Position numbers and translations under genes: made by a program. The notes under the pieces were generated by a model. The model made no database searches. It was given only the letters and a program-made list of their open reading frames with translations, and was not told where the DNA came from. A stretch of DNA of 38,109 nt, from contig JAFAEC010000163.1 of NCBI GenBank assembly GCA_023424215.1, positions 1 through 38,109 on the forward strand. The letters are read 5' to 3'. The DNA is from Pseudomonadota bacterium (lineage in GTDB: Bacteria > Pseudomonadota > Alphaproteobacteria > Caulobacterales > Caulobacteraceae). Below are positions 22,909 to 33,557 of this stretch, piece after piece (positions within the stretch are counted from its first letter, which is position 1; each line of letters begins with the position of its first letter).

Positions 22909-25230
22909 ATGACCGATTCAGCTCCCCCCCGCATCTCCGACCTCGCGCGCGCCCGGCCGCCCGCCGGCGCCCTTCCGGACTATCTGTCCGGCCTGAATCC
23001 CGAACAGCGGGAGGCGGTCGAGACGACCGAGGGGCCGGTGCTGGTGCTGGCCGGGGCGGGCACCGGCAAGACGCGGGTGCTGACCACGCGGCTGGCGCAC
23101 ATCCTCGCCACCGGCAAGGCGCGGCCGTGGGAGCTGCTGGCCGTCACCTTCACCAACAAGGCCGCGCGCGAGATGCGCGAGCGGATCACCCATCTGATCG
23201 GCCCCTCGGCCGAGGGCCTGCGCTGGCTCGGCACATTCCATTCCGTGGCCGCCCAGATCCTGCGCCGGCATGCCGAGCTGGTCGGGCTGAAGTCGACCTT
23301 CACCATCCTCGACACCGACGACCAGGAGCGGGTCTGCAAGCAGCTGATCGAGGCGGCCAATCTCGACTCCAAGCGCTGGACCCCGCGCTCGCTGAGCGGG
23401 CTGATCGACCACTGGAAGAACCGCGGCTGGACGCCGGACAAGCTGCCGCCGGGCGAGGACTTCGCCAATGGGAAGGGGCAGACCCTTTATGCGGCCTACC
23501 AGTCCCGGCTGGTCGCCCTGAACGCCTGCGACTTCGGCGATCTGCTGCTGCACAACATCACCATTCTCTCGCAGAATGCGGATATCGCCGAAGAATACCG
23601 CCGTCGGTTCCGCTACATCCTGGTCGACGAGTACCAGGACACCAACGTGGCCCAGTACCTGTGGCTGCGGCTGCTGACCTCCTCGACCGGCAACGTCTGC
23701 TGCGTCGGCGACGACGACCAGTCGATCTATGGCTGGCGCGGCGCCGAGGTGGACAACATCCTGCGCTTCGAGCGCGACTTCCCCGGCGCCAAGGTGATCC
23801 GGCTGGAGCGCAACTACCGCTCGACCCACCACATCCTGGGCGCCGCCTCGGGCCTGATCAGCGCCAACCGCGGAAGGCTCGGGAAGACGCTGTGGACCGA
23901 GGAGACCTCGGGCGACAAGGTCCGCGTGCGCGGCGTCTGGGACGGCGAGGCCGAGGCCCGCCTGATCGCCGACGAGATCGAGACGGCGAAGAAATCGGGG
24001 CTGAACTACCGCGACATGGCGGTGCTGGTCCGGGCGTCATTCCAGATGCGGGCGTTCGAGGAACGCTTCGTCATGCTGGCCATCCCCTACACGGTGATCG
24101 GCGGGCCGCGCTTCTTCGAACGGGCCGAGATCCGCGACGCCCACGCCTATCTGCGCCTGATCCTCTCGGAGGACGACGACCTCGCCTTCGAGCGCATCGT
24201 CAACGTGCCCAAGCGCGGCATCGGCGACACCTCAGTGCAGAAGATCCTGACCATCGCCCGCGAGAACGGCGTCTCGGCCATGCAGGCCGTCCGCGCCCTG
24301 CTCGGCTCGGACGAGCTGCAGGCGCGCACCCGCACGGCCCTGTCCAACTTCGTGCGCGACCTCGACCGCTGGCGGGCCCGCGCCCCGGAGATCCCGCACT
24401 GGGAGCTGACCGAGCTGGTGCTGGAGGAGAGCGGCTACACCGACATGCAGAAGGCCGACCGGACCAGCGGCCAGACGCGGCTCGACAACCTCAAGGAGCT
24501 GGTCCAGTCGATGCAGGCCTTCGACAGCCTGACCGCCTACCTCGAGCACGTCTCGCTGGTCATGGACCTCGACCGGGGCGACAGCGCCGACTCGGTGCAG
24601 ATCATGACGCTGCACGGGGCCAAGGGGCTGGAGTTCCCGCTGGTCTTCCTGCCCGGCTGGGAGGAAGGCGTCTTCCCCAGCCAGCGCAGCATCGACGAGA
24701 AGGGCGAGAAGGGCCTCGAGGAGGAGCGCCGCCTCGCCTACGTCGGCGTCACCCGCGCCAAGCAGGACGCGCGCATCAGCTTCGCCGCCAACCGTCTCGT
24801 CTACGGCCGCTGGACCAGCCAGCTGCCCAGCCGCTTCGTCGACGAGCTGCCGATCGACCACGTCGAGGCGCAGTCGGACACAGGCTACTACGGCGCCTCG
24901 ACGGGCATGAAGGAGGCCAAGAGCCGCTGGGACGAAGCTCCGAGCTTCGGCTCCGGCTATTCCTCCCCCGGCTGGAAGCGTGCCCAGTCCTTCACCGCCG
25001 CCCGCGCCCCCGCCGACCGCCCGGCCCGCCACACCCTGATCGAGGGCGACGGCCGGCTGATCGCCACCGCCGACCCAAAGGCCGGCTCGGGCTGGGCCAA
25101 GGGCGACCGGGTCTTCCACCAGAAGTTCGGCTACGGCCACGTCCGCCTGATCGAGGGCAACAAGCTGGTGGTGGCCTTCGACAAGGCGGGCGAGAAGAAG
25201 GTGATCGACACCTTCGTGGAGAAGGCGTGA
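22909..25230 (+). CDS. uvrD: DNA helicase II (UvrD/PcrA-type)
   Basis: A superfamily 1A 3'-5' DNA helicase for nucleotide excision and mismatch repair. The 773-residue protein has the motifs in order: Q-motif LNPEQREAV (about 27), Walker A AGAGTGKT (about 47), TFTNKAAREM, motif II LVDEYQDTN (about 238), motif III GDDDQSIYGWRGA, motif IV RLERNYRS, motif V TLHGAKGLEFP and motif VI YVGVTRAK (about 610). The C-terminal region ends in a Tudor-like domain (GDRVFHQKFGYGHV), which in UvrD/PcrA contacts RNA polymerase. The ATG is close behind a short leader. The gene after it is convergent and differs sharply in base composition. Confidence 0.96.
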   Translation: MTDSAPPRISDLARARPPAGALPDYLSGLNPEQREAVETTEGPVLVLAGAGTGKTRVLTTRLAHILATGKARPWELLAVTFTNKAAREMRERITHLIGPSAEGLRWLGTFHSVAAQILRRHAELVGLKSTFTILDTDDQERVCKQLIEAANLDSKRWTPRSLSGLIDHWKNRGWTPDKLPPGEDFANGKGQTLYAAYQSRLVALNACDFGDLLLHNITILSQNADIAEEYRRRFRYILVDEYQDTNVAQYLWLRLLTSSTGNVCCVGDDDQSIYGWRGAEVDNILRFERDFPGAKVIRLERNYRSTHHILGAASGLISANRGRLGKTLWTEETSGDKVRVRGVWDGEAEARLIADEIETAKKSGLNYRDMAVLVRASFQMRAFEERFVMLAIPYTVIGGPRFFERAEIRDAHAYLRLILSEDDDLAFERIVNVPKRGIGDTSVQKILTIARENGVSAMQAVRALLGSDELQARTRTALSNFVRDLDRWRARAPEIPHWELTELVLEESGYTDMQKADRTSGQTRLDNLKELVQSMQAFDSLTAYLEHVSLVMDLDRGDSADSVQIMTLHGAKGLEFPLVFLPGWEEGVFPSQRSIDEKGEKGLEEERRLAYVGVTRAKQDARISFAANRLVYGRWTSQLPSRFVDELPIDHVEAQSDTGYYGASTGMKEAKSRWDEAPSFGSGYSSPGWKRAQSFTAARAPADRPARHTLIEGDGRLIATADPKAGSGWAKGDRVFHQKFGYGHVRLIEGNKLVVAFDKAGEKKVIDTFVEKA

Positions 25231-25881
25231 CTAGAAGAGCTCCATTTGATCTGGATGATGGCGCTCATCCTCCACGTTGCCTTCATAGGCAGCTTGGATA
25301 ACTGCCATGAAGTCTGGATTATCGGGATTCCAAGCCGGAGAGTTTTCCCGGAGCAGATCAACTACAATCTGGAGAGCCGTCCGCGCGTCAGCTTCAGAGA
25401 ACTCCCAGATGTCTGTCCCGTTTTGATCCAAGAATCGCTTCATGAGGCTACGGCTCTTGAGGCCCACGTGAGCATGCCCATAGGCGATACGCATTCGATG
25501 CAGTTCGAGAACTCTGTCAGTGACGTAGGTGCCAAGCAGACCCAGTTCGCAAGATCGGCGGGCGATCCGGCTCAACCCTCCCTCCGCCGCCTCATCTTCC
25601 CCTGCCAAGATCAGGCGGCCGCCCAGTAATTGTTCTACAAAGACCTGCGCGACGAGAACCGTTGCCAGGAAATGCCCTTCTACGAAAGTCCATCGCATCT
25701 CATGATTGGCGAGCAGAGATCCGAAGCCTCCCGTCAGGAGCATGTCTGTCGGCGGCCCAAACTCAGCCGCCAAGAACTTCAGCCGCGCTACGCGGTCGTT
25801 TCGGGTAGCCTCTTCGCCCAACTTGAACTGAGCGGCCACCCAATTGTCCGTAGGCGTCGGCCATTTCCATCTGCTGACCAT
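25231..25881 (-). CDS. Putative HEPN-like protein, low GC, probably acquired
   Basis: A 216-residue soluble protein. GC is about 52-58 % in sampled lines versus about 70 % around it, and its codons often end in A or T, so recent transfer is likely. The middle is helical: FVEGHFLATVLVAQVFVEQLLG, then LSRIARRSCELGLL, then LELHRMRIAYGHAH. The last has the R-x4-H arrangement (RIAYGH) in the place where DUF4145-like HEPN proteins carry L-R-x-x-R-N-x-x-x-H. HEPN proteins are frequently RNases of toxin or defence systems. The Asn usually after the Arg is Ile here, so activity is uncertain. The ATG at 25881 has AAGG upstream; an in-frame TTG at 25923 is less likely. It lies immediately against the uvrD stop. 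Confidence 0.62.
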   Translation of the reverse strand: MVSRWKWPTPTDNWVAAQFKLGEEATRNDRVARLKFLAAEFGPPTDMLLTGGFGSLLANHEMRWTFVEGHFLATVLVAQVFVEQLLGGRLILAGEDEAAEGGLSRIARRSCELGLLGTYVTDRVLELHRMRIAYGHAHVGLKSRSLMKRFLDQNGTDIWEFSEADARTALQIVVDLLRENSPAWNPDNPDFMAVIQAAYEGNVEDERHHPDQMELF

Positions 25882-27290
25882 ATGCTCGCCTTGTCCGGTG
25901 CGTTGGGGTGGCCAGCTTTCCAATTGAGGCGGGCCTAATCAAACCTTAAACCGCCAGCCCCACCCTTCCCGCGTGCGCGACTCCCGTCCAGCGTCCGGCC
26001 CGACCGACCCCGCTCCCCACTGGTGGGAGGCGGCGATCTGCGGCGCGATCATCGCGATGATGACCGGCGCCCTGATCGGCCCGGTGTTCGCGCCGACGCA
26101 GGAGGAGACGCCGATCCTGCGGCTGGTCTGGCTGCCGGCCTACGCCGCCATCGCCGGACTGCTGCTTTACCGGATCGACCGGCTGTGGCGGGCGTGGCCG
26201 GCGATGCTGGCCATGGGGGCGGTGGTCGGGCTGGCCTTCGCCTCGCGCTACTGGTCGATCGACTTCGCCACCACCATGCGCCGGGTCATCGCCCTGGCGA
26301 TCAGCTGCGGCTTCGCCCTCTACCTCGGCGCGGTCTTCCGCGGCCCGCACCTGCCGCGGCTGTTGATGCTGACCAGCCTTGTCATGGCGGTGGGCAGCCT
26401 GGTCATGGTGTTCGGCTTCCCCGAGATCGGGGTGCACCAGTACGAGAACGCCGGCCTGTGGCGTGGTCTCTGGTACGAGAAGAACCAGATGGGCGCGGTC
26501 ATGGTCATCGGCGCCACCGCCTCCGCCGCCTGCCTCGCCTCGCCCGACCCGCGCCGCTTGCTTCCGGCCATCGCCCTTGTGCTGTCCAGCGGCCTCGTGC
26601 TGGCCACCCAGTCCAAGACCTCCCTGCTCTGCCTCGGCGTCGGGGTCGGCACGGTGGCGGGCTTCTGGGCGCTCAGGCGCGGAGGGCCGGCCTTCTCCGT
26701 GGTGGCGATCTGGATCGCCGTCGTTCTGGCCGGACTGGGCGTCTGGATCTGGGAGACCCATTCGGTGGCGGTGCTGGAGGCGCTGGGCAAGGACCCGTCG
26801 CTGACCGGCCGCACCGACATCTGGGACGCCCTGATGCGCAAGGTCGCCGACCGCCCGTGGACCGGCTACGGCTACGGCGCCTTCTGGGGCCGCGAAGGCG
26901 AGTCCGCGCCCGCCGACTGGGTCCGCAAGGAGACCCAGTGGCCGGTGCCCAACGCCCACAACGGCTGGATCGACCTGCTGGTCCAGCTGGGCTGGCCGGG
27001 GGCCGTGCTGGTCGGGACGCTGATGGGGCTGACCGCCCTGATCACCGTGCTGCGCAGCGCCGGGGCCGGTCTGCGCGAGGGCTGGTGGGCGCTGGGCTTT
27101 CTCGCCGCCTTCTTCGTCCTCAGCCTGTCGGAATCGATCCTGATGGCCCACCAGGGCCTGCCGTGGGTGCTGTTCCTGGCGGTCCTGACCCGGGGGGTGC
27201 TGCCGTCGTCCACAGCCCCGGCCGCCGCGCTTGCCCCGCGGGGCCGCCGGGCCTACCAGACCGGTCCCCGAATCGCCGCACAGTATCCGA

Positions 27291-29384
<2,094 letters not shown>

Positions 29385-29395
29385 TGTCAGACTGA

Positions 29396-29412
29396 CTCCC
29401 GCAGATCGGGAG
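29396..29412 (+). promoter_or_regulatory. Hairpin covering the ribosome binding site of the next gene
   Basis: CTCCCG, a 5-base loop and CGGGAG form a perfect 6-bp GC stem. The right arm contains the GGGAG ribosome binding site of the gene at 29419, so folding would hide it. It could instead act as a weak attenuator after parE. Confidence 0.4.
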
Positions 29413-29418
29413 CTGTTG

Positions 29419-30240
29419 ATGCGTTTCACCGTCGCCCTTGCCGCCGTCGCCGCAACGTTGGCCCTTCCAGCCTTCGCCCAGACCGCCGACGCGACAGGCG
29501 GCGGGGAGGACCGCCCCGCGCCCGTCCCCATCGAGGAATGGTCCCTGGAGAAGGTCTCCCGCATCGGCGCGGAGATGTTCCGGCTCGACAGCGCTGCGTG
29601 GCTGGCCACCGACGCGCTGCTCGAGGCGGTCTCCCAGGAAGAACTGCGGAGCGTCCGGGGTTGGCTGATCGAACCCGTTGACGATGGACTGCGGGTCCAC
29701 TTGCACCGGCAGGGCGATCCGGACCCGGCGCCGGGCTGGGAAAGCGTGGTCAAGGCCGACCGCGCCGGCCCGGTGACTCTGGCGGCGCAATCCGCCCTGA
29801 CGACGGAGGAACTGGCCCAGACGCGGGCGCTGGCGACAGCGCGCGCCAATATCGGGGACCTGCGGTGCTCGCCCAATGTGAACACCGTGATCATGGATGA
29901 TCCGGACAGCGACGATTGGCTGGTGTGGTTGTTGACGCCGATGCCCGACAACGGCGCCGTGCCGATCGGCGGACACTATCGCTTCCGTATCAGTTCCGAC
30001 GGCCGAACCGTTCTACGCCGGGACCAGCTGAGCAACGCCTGCTTCTTCGCCGATCCGCCCCCGGCCGACGTCCAGGACTCGATGCTGTTCTACACCCAGA
30101 TCGTGTCGAAGGGCCCGGTCGAGACCCACGTCTTCCTGTCGATTCAAAATCAACTGCCGATCATCATCGCGGCCAACGACCGGCTCTTCGGCGTCGCAGG
30201 CGCCGAGATCGCCGACATCACCGAGGCGGCCGAGAAGTGA
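29419..30240 (+). CDS. Secreted hypothetical protein
   Basis: A 273-residue protein with a clear signal peptide (MRFTVALAAVAATLALPAFA, cleavage near residue 20), so probably periplasmic. The mature part has no domain I recognise. Visible features: helical EEWSLEKVSRIGAEMFRLD, a central strand-rich region with WLVWLLTPMP and GGHYRFRISSDGRTV, two Cys (DLRCSP, SNACFFAD), and the C-terminal THVFLSIQNQLPIIIAAND resembling a small beta-sandwich. The ATG follows GGGAG, which lies in a hairpin. It lies 34 bases after parE and may be partly co-transcribed with it. Confidence 0.75.
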   Translation: MRFTVALAAVAATLALPAFAQTADATGGGEDRPAPVPIEEWSLEKVSRIGAEMFRLDSAAWLATDALLEAVSQEELRSVRGWLIEPVDDGLRVHLHRQGDPDPAPGWESVVKADRAGPVTLAAQSALTTEELAQTRALATARANIGDLRCSPNVNTVIMDDPDSDDWLVWLLTPMPDNGAVPIGGHYRFRISSDGRTVLRRDQLSNACFFADPPPADVQDSMLFYTQIVSKGPVETHVFLSIQNQLPIIIAANDRLFGVAGAEIADITEAAEK

Positions 30241-30295
30241 TCCAGGGCCGCTTGCGCGGTTCGGGCGCAGGCGACGAAAGCGGACAACCCCGGCT

Positions 30296-30814
30296 TCAGC
30301 AGCTCGAAGCCGCCCCGTAGCGACTGACCACGGCCATGACGCTGCCGCCCTCGAGGGTGAGGCGGGTCATCCGGTCGTACTCGCACTCCGGCATGTCGGC
30401 CGCCTCGGCGTAGCCGAGGCCGCGGGCGATCAAGGGCACGGTGTTGCTGTGGCCGACGATCAGCACCGTGGCGTCGGCGGGCAGGGCGCGGACGCGGGCG
30501 ACGGTGGCGGCGACATGGGCCGCGCCGCCGCCGTCCAGCGACACAGCTTCCGACGGCGCGGAATGGTAGTCCGCCGTCGGCGCGGCGGTCTGGATCGTGC
30601 GCTGCAGGGGACTGGTCAGAACCAGCACGGGATGGGCGTCGCGCAGGGCGTCGGCCAGCACCGCCGCGCGCGCTTGCCCGGCCTCCGACAGGGCGGGGTC
30701 CGGATTTCCGGGCGCATCCACCTTCTCGGCGTGGCGCACGATGTAGACCGTCTGGGCCAGCGCGGACGTGGCGGTGAGCAGCGACACGGCGGTCGCGAGC
30801 AGCAGGCGCTTCAT
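30296..30814 (-). CDS. Periplasmic histidine phosphatase family protein
   Basis: A 172-residue member of the histidine phosphatase (phosphoglycerate mutase-like, SixA-like) superfamily with an N-terminal signal peptide (MKRLLLATAVSLLTATSALA). Catalytic residues visible: the RH pair in YIVRHAEK (about 24-31), the Arg in SPLQRTIQTA (about 72), and the second His in LIVGHSNTVP (about 123). Export suggests a periplasmic phosphatase rather than a glycolytic enzyme or a phosphorelay component. GGGGAGA precedes the ATG. A longer upstream frame would bury the signal peptide. It lies downstream of the glycosyltransferase gene on the same strand. Confidence 0.88.
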   Translation of the reverse strand: MKRLLLATAVSLLTATSALAQTVYIVRHAEKVDAPGNPDPALSEAGQARAAVLADALRDAHPVLVLTSPLQRTIQTAAPTADYHSAPSEAVSLDGGGAAHVAATVARVRALPADATVLIVGHSNTVPLIARGLGYAEAADMPECEYDRMTRLTLEGGSVMAVVSRYGAASSC

Positions 30815-30900
30815 GGAAATTCTCCCCGTGTTCCGAACGGCTAGGGCCGGACGGCGCGCGGGGCAAGATAACTTCGCGTCATCCGCCCTGAGGCGGCGCC

Positions 30901-32253
30901 TCAGTGTTCCGCCCAGACGCCCGCCGGTTCGACGAAGGCGCGATGACCGCTGACGTCGGCGTAGGTCATGCACAGATCCTCGAACACCCGGCCCCAGGCG
31001 AAGCGGTCCACCGCCTTCTGCCGCGCCGCGGCGCCCACCGCCTCGATGTCGCGGGCGAAGAGCGCCTCGACGGCGGCGGCGTAGTCGCGCGGGTCGGTGG
31101 AGGGCGATAGCTGGCCGACGGTCTCGTCCACCGTCTCCTTGACCCCGCCGGCGTTGACCCCGACCACCGGCCGGCCGCAGGCCATGGCCTCCAGCACGAT
31201 CAGGCCGAACGGCTCCTTGTCGTTGGCGTGCACGAAGGCGTCGCAGCTGGCGATGATCTTCGCCACCGCCTTCGGATTGGCCTCATAGGGCAAGGAGATC
31301 ACCCGGTCCTCGGCCGGCAGCCCCTGCCCCGCCCCGACCAGCACCAGGTGGTAGGGCTCGCCGAGCCGCTGCACCGCCTCGATCAGCAGGTCGATGTTCT
31401 TCTCGCGCGCCGGTCGCCCGGCGAAGCACAGGATGCGGGCCGACGCCGGAAGGCCCAGCTTCTTCAGCAGCCAGTCGCGATCGCGGCGATCGGGATGGAA
31501 GGTGTCGACCTCCACGCCCAGCGGCTGGATGACGATGTCCCTGATGCCCGCCTCTTCCAGCCGGCGAGCGATGTAGCGACTCGGCGAAATGACCCGGTCG
31601 AACTGGCCGAACAGCCGGGCCCAGCGCTTCTCCACCGGCTTCTTGGCCCATTCGCCGAAGTGCAGGGCCGCCAGGCCCGCGGGGTCGGAGTGGCAGAAGC
31701 CGACCACCGGGCAGCCGGCCCGCTGGCCGGCCTCCAGCGCCCCCTGCCCCGGCGTGTACGGATCGCCCGCCTCGATCAGCGACGGGTTCAGCGAGGCCAC
31801 CCAGGCGGCCCAGCGGCGCACCGATGTGGGCCAGCGGTAGCCGTCGCCGAACGGCAGCTTGGCGGCGTGCAGCTGGACGATCCCGTCGGGCCCCGCCTTA
31901 TGATGGGCGCCGGGCACCACCAGCGTATGAGCCACGCCGGGGCGGTTCGCTTCCAGCCACGCCTTCTTCGACAGCAGGTAGCGCTTCACCCCGCCGGACT
32001 TGGGCGCGTACAGCATGGTGGTGTCGACGAAGCGCGTCCGCGCATCCTCGGCCGCGGCCTTGGTGGCCTTCAGGGTCTCGGACACCTCCTCGTCCCAGCC
32101 GGGAATCAGGCGCAGCTCGCCTTCTTGCACCTCGAGCCCCGCCAGGTTCATGAGTTCCCGCTCCGTCGCGCTGATGTTGGCCCTGCCAACGCGCTGGACC
32201 CGCTTGTGGATGCGGCGGGCCTTGCGGACCCGGGACATGTGCGACTTCACCAT
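30901..32253 (-). CDS. Glycosyltransferase family 4 protein
   Basis: A GT-B fold glycosyltransferase (family GT4, group 1), about 450 residues with the start used. The acceptor domain has TTMLYAPKSGGVKRYLLSKK (the glycine loop) and GFCHSDPAGLA; the donor domain has PLGVEVDTFHPDRRD, LCFAGRPAREKNIDLLIEA and the E-x7-E motif in KEPFGLIVLEAMACGRPVV. This subgroup resembles mannosyltransferases acting on lipid or glycan acceptors. The N-terminus is doubtful: ATGs at 32253, 32238 and 32151 are all possible, and relatives typically begin close to the glycine loop, so the Arg-rich first 35 residues may not be translated. The gene follows the SPFH-RHH pair on the same strand. Confidence 0.88.
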   Translation of the reverse strand: MVKSHMSRVRKARRIHKRVQRVGRANISATERELMNLAGLEVQEGELRLIPGWDEEVSETLKATKAAAEDARTRFVDTTMLYAPKSGGVKRYLLSKKAWLEANRPGVAHTLVVPGAHHKAGPDGIVQLHAAKLPFGDGYRWPTSVRRWAAWVASLNPSLIEAGDPYTPGQGALEAGQRAGCPVVGFCHSDPAGLAALHFGEWAKKPVEKRWARLFGQFDRVISPSRYIARRLEEAGIRDIVIQPLGVEVDTFHPDRRDRDWLLKKLGLPASARILCFAGRPAREKNIDLLIEAVQRLGEPYHLVLVGAGQGLPAEDRVISLPYEANPKAVAKIIASCDAFVHANDKEPFGLIVLEAMACGRPVVGVNAGGVKETVDETVGQLSPSTDPRDYAAAVEALFARDIEAVGAAARQKAVDRFAWGRVFEDLCMTYADVSGHRAFVEPAGVWAEH

Positions 32254-32284
32254 CGTGGCGCCGTAGCGCCGGGCAAGGCAAAGC

Positions 32285-32470
32285 TCAAGCGTCGTCCGCG
32301 CCCGGATCGTCGTCATGCGCGGACACGCCGCGGCGGGCCAGGGCCTCGCGCAGGAGAATCTCCAGCTGGGCGTTGACCGAGCGCAGCTCGGCGGCGGCCA
32401 ATTTCTCGACCGCCGCCATCACCCCGGGAGAGGCGCGCATCAGGAAGGGCTTGCGGGGCCGTCCCGCCAT
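32285..32470 (-). CDS. Arc-like ribbon-helix-helix protein
   Basis: A 61-residue protein with the Arc/CopG-like layout: strand RPRKPFLMRASPGV, helix MAAVEKLAAAEL, then RSVNAQLEILLREALARRG, with the S-x-N-A-x-[IL] turn characteristic of Arc-type repressors. An acidic tail follows. Its ATG overlaps the stop of the SPFH gene (TGATG), so it is translated from the same mRNA. A three-repeat element overlaps the operon's likely promoter, suggesting autoregulation. Toxin-antitoxin annotations for such proteins exist, but the partner here is a membrane scaffold, not a toxin. Confidence 0.85.
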   Translation of the reverse strand: MAGRPRKPFLMRASPGVMAAVEKLAAAELRSVNAQLEILLREALARRGVSAHDDDPGADDA

Positions 32471-33360
32471 CAGCCGTACAGGGTGCCGGTATTGACCACG
32501 GGCTGGGCCTCCCGGTCGGCGCACAGCACGACCAGCAGGTTGGAGACCATGGCGGCCTTCCGGTCCTCGTCCAGCTCCACCACCTCGCGCTCGCCGAGAT
32601 CCAGCAGCGCGGTCTCGACCATGCCCACGGCGCCCTTCACGATCAGCCGGCGGGCCGCCAGGACAGCCTCGGCCTGCTGGCGCTTCAGCATGGCGCTGGC
32701 GATCTCGGGCGCATAGGCCAGGTGCGCCAGCCGCGCCTCGTCGACCACGACGCCCGCCACCTTGACCCGGCCGGCCAGCTCCTCGCGCAGTCTGGCGGCG
32801 ACCTCCTCGGCGTCGGCGCGCAAGGTCAGCTCATGCTCCTCGCCATGGTCGTAGGCGTAATGCGAAGCCAGATCGCGCAGGCCGGTGTCGACCTGGATGT
32901 TCACGAAGGCGGCATAGTCGTCGACGTCGAACAGCGCCTGGGCCGAATCCTCGACGCGCCAGACCACGTTGGCGGCGATCTCGATCGGATTGCCGCGCTT
33001 GTCGTTCACCTTGAGCTTGTCGCTGGTCAGATTGCGGACCCGAAGGCTGATCTTCTTGCGGCTGTACCAGGGCAGGACCCAGCGCAGGCCGGTCTTCCGA
33101 TCGGTGCCGCGGTAGTCGCCGAACAGCAGGATGGCCATGCCCTCGTTGGGCTGCAGCGAGTAGAGGCCGCACAGCAGCAGAAGGCCGACGACGCCCGCCA
33201 CGACGCCGCCGAGGATGACGAGGCCGTTCTCCGGATCCTGGGCGATGCCCAGCGGGCCCCCGGCCAGAAGCAGCAGGCCGAGCAGCAGCATGAGGATGCC
33301 GTTGGCGGTCCGCGCGGGCCGCTCGGCGGAGCGGGAATGAGTGGTCGGCGTCTGGGTCAT
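32470..33360 (-). CDS. SPFH/Band 7 domain membrane protein
   Basis: A 296-residue member of the stomatin/prohibitin/flotillin/HflK superfamily. Two hydrophobic segments at the N-terminus (about 20-40 and 46-66) anchor it. The SPFH domain follows (about 72-230), with LQPNEGMAILLFGDYRGT, GLRWVLPWYSRKKISLRVRN, NPIEIAANVVWRVED and VDEARLAHLAYAPEIASAML, then coiled helices RQQAEAVLAARRLIVKGAV. Such proteins form cage-like oligomers organising membrane domains or protease complexes. A very strong ribosome binding site (GGAGGGGG) precedes the ATG. It is co-transcribed with the small RHH regulator. Confidence 0.92.
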   Translation of the reverse strand: MTQTPTTHSRSAERPARTANGILMLLLGLLLLAGGPLGIAQDPENGLVILGGVVAGVVGLLLLCGLYSLQPNEGMAILLFGDYRGTDRKTGLRWVLPWYSRKKISLRVRNLTSDKLKVNDKRGNPIEIAANVVWRVEDSAQALFDVDDYAAFVNIQVDTGLRDLASHYAYDHGEEHELTLRADAEEVAARLREELAGRVKVAGVVVDEARLAHLAYAPEIASAMLKRQQAEAVLAARRLIVKGAVGMVETALLDLGEREVVELDEDRKAAMVSNLLVVLCADREAQPVVNTGTLYG

Positions 33361-33372
33361 GGCCCCCTCCGT

Positions 33373-33405
33373 TATCGATATGAAAGTGATATCACTATGA
33401 TGTCA
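33373..33405. promoter_or_regulatory. Candidate RHH operator: three 11-bp repeats
   Basis: Three tandem 11-base units have GATAT, GATAT and GATGT at the same place (33377, 33388, 33399), so the boxes repeat once per helical turn. The middle unit forms a perfect 12-bp palindrome (AGTGATATCACT, 33385-33396). The array lies 13-45 bases upstream of the SPFH start, and a CTGACA -35-like hexamer (minus strand, 33406-33401) overlaps it. Arc/CopG-type proteins bind such phased arrays. Confidence 0.6.
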
Positions 33406-33557
33406 GCTTGCGCAATAGCAAAGCTCCCGACCGCGCCCGCAGAGGCCGTTCGGCCTTGCATTCGCCTCAAATTCGAGAAACTTGAGGCAGGCTGGCATGG
33501 TCCCTGTTAGAGGATCGCCGGCGTCTCTGCGCGCGTGACCACAGGGGTTTCTACCGA

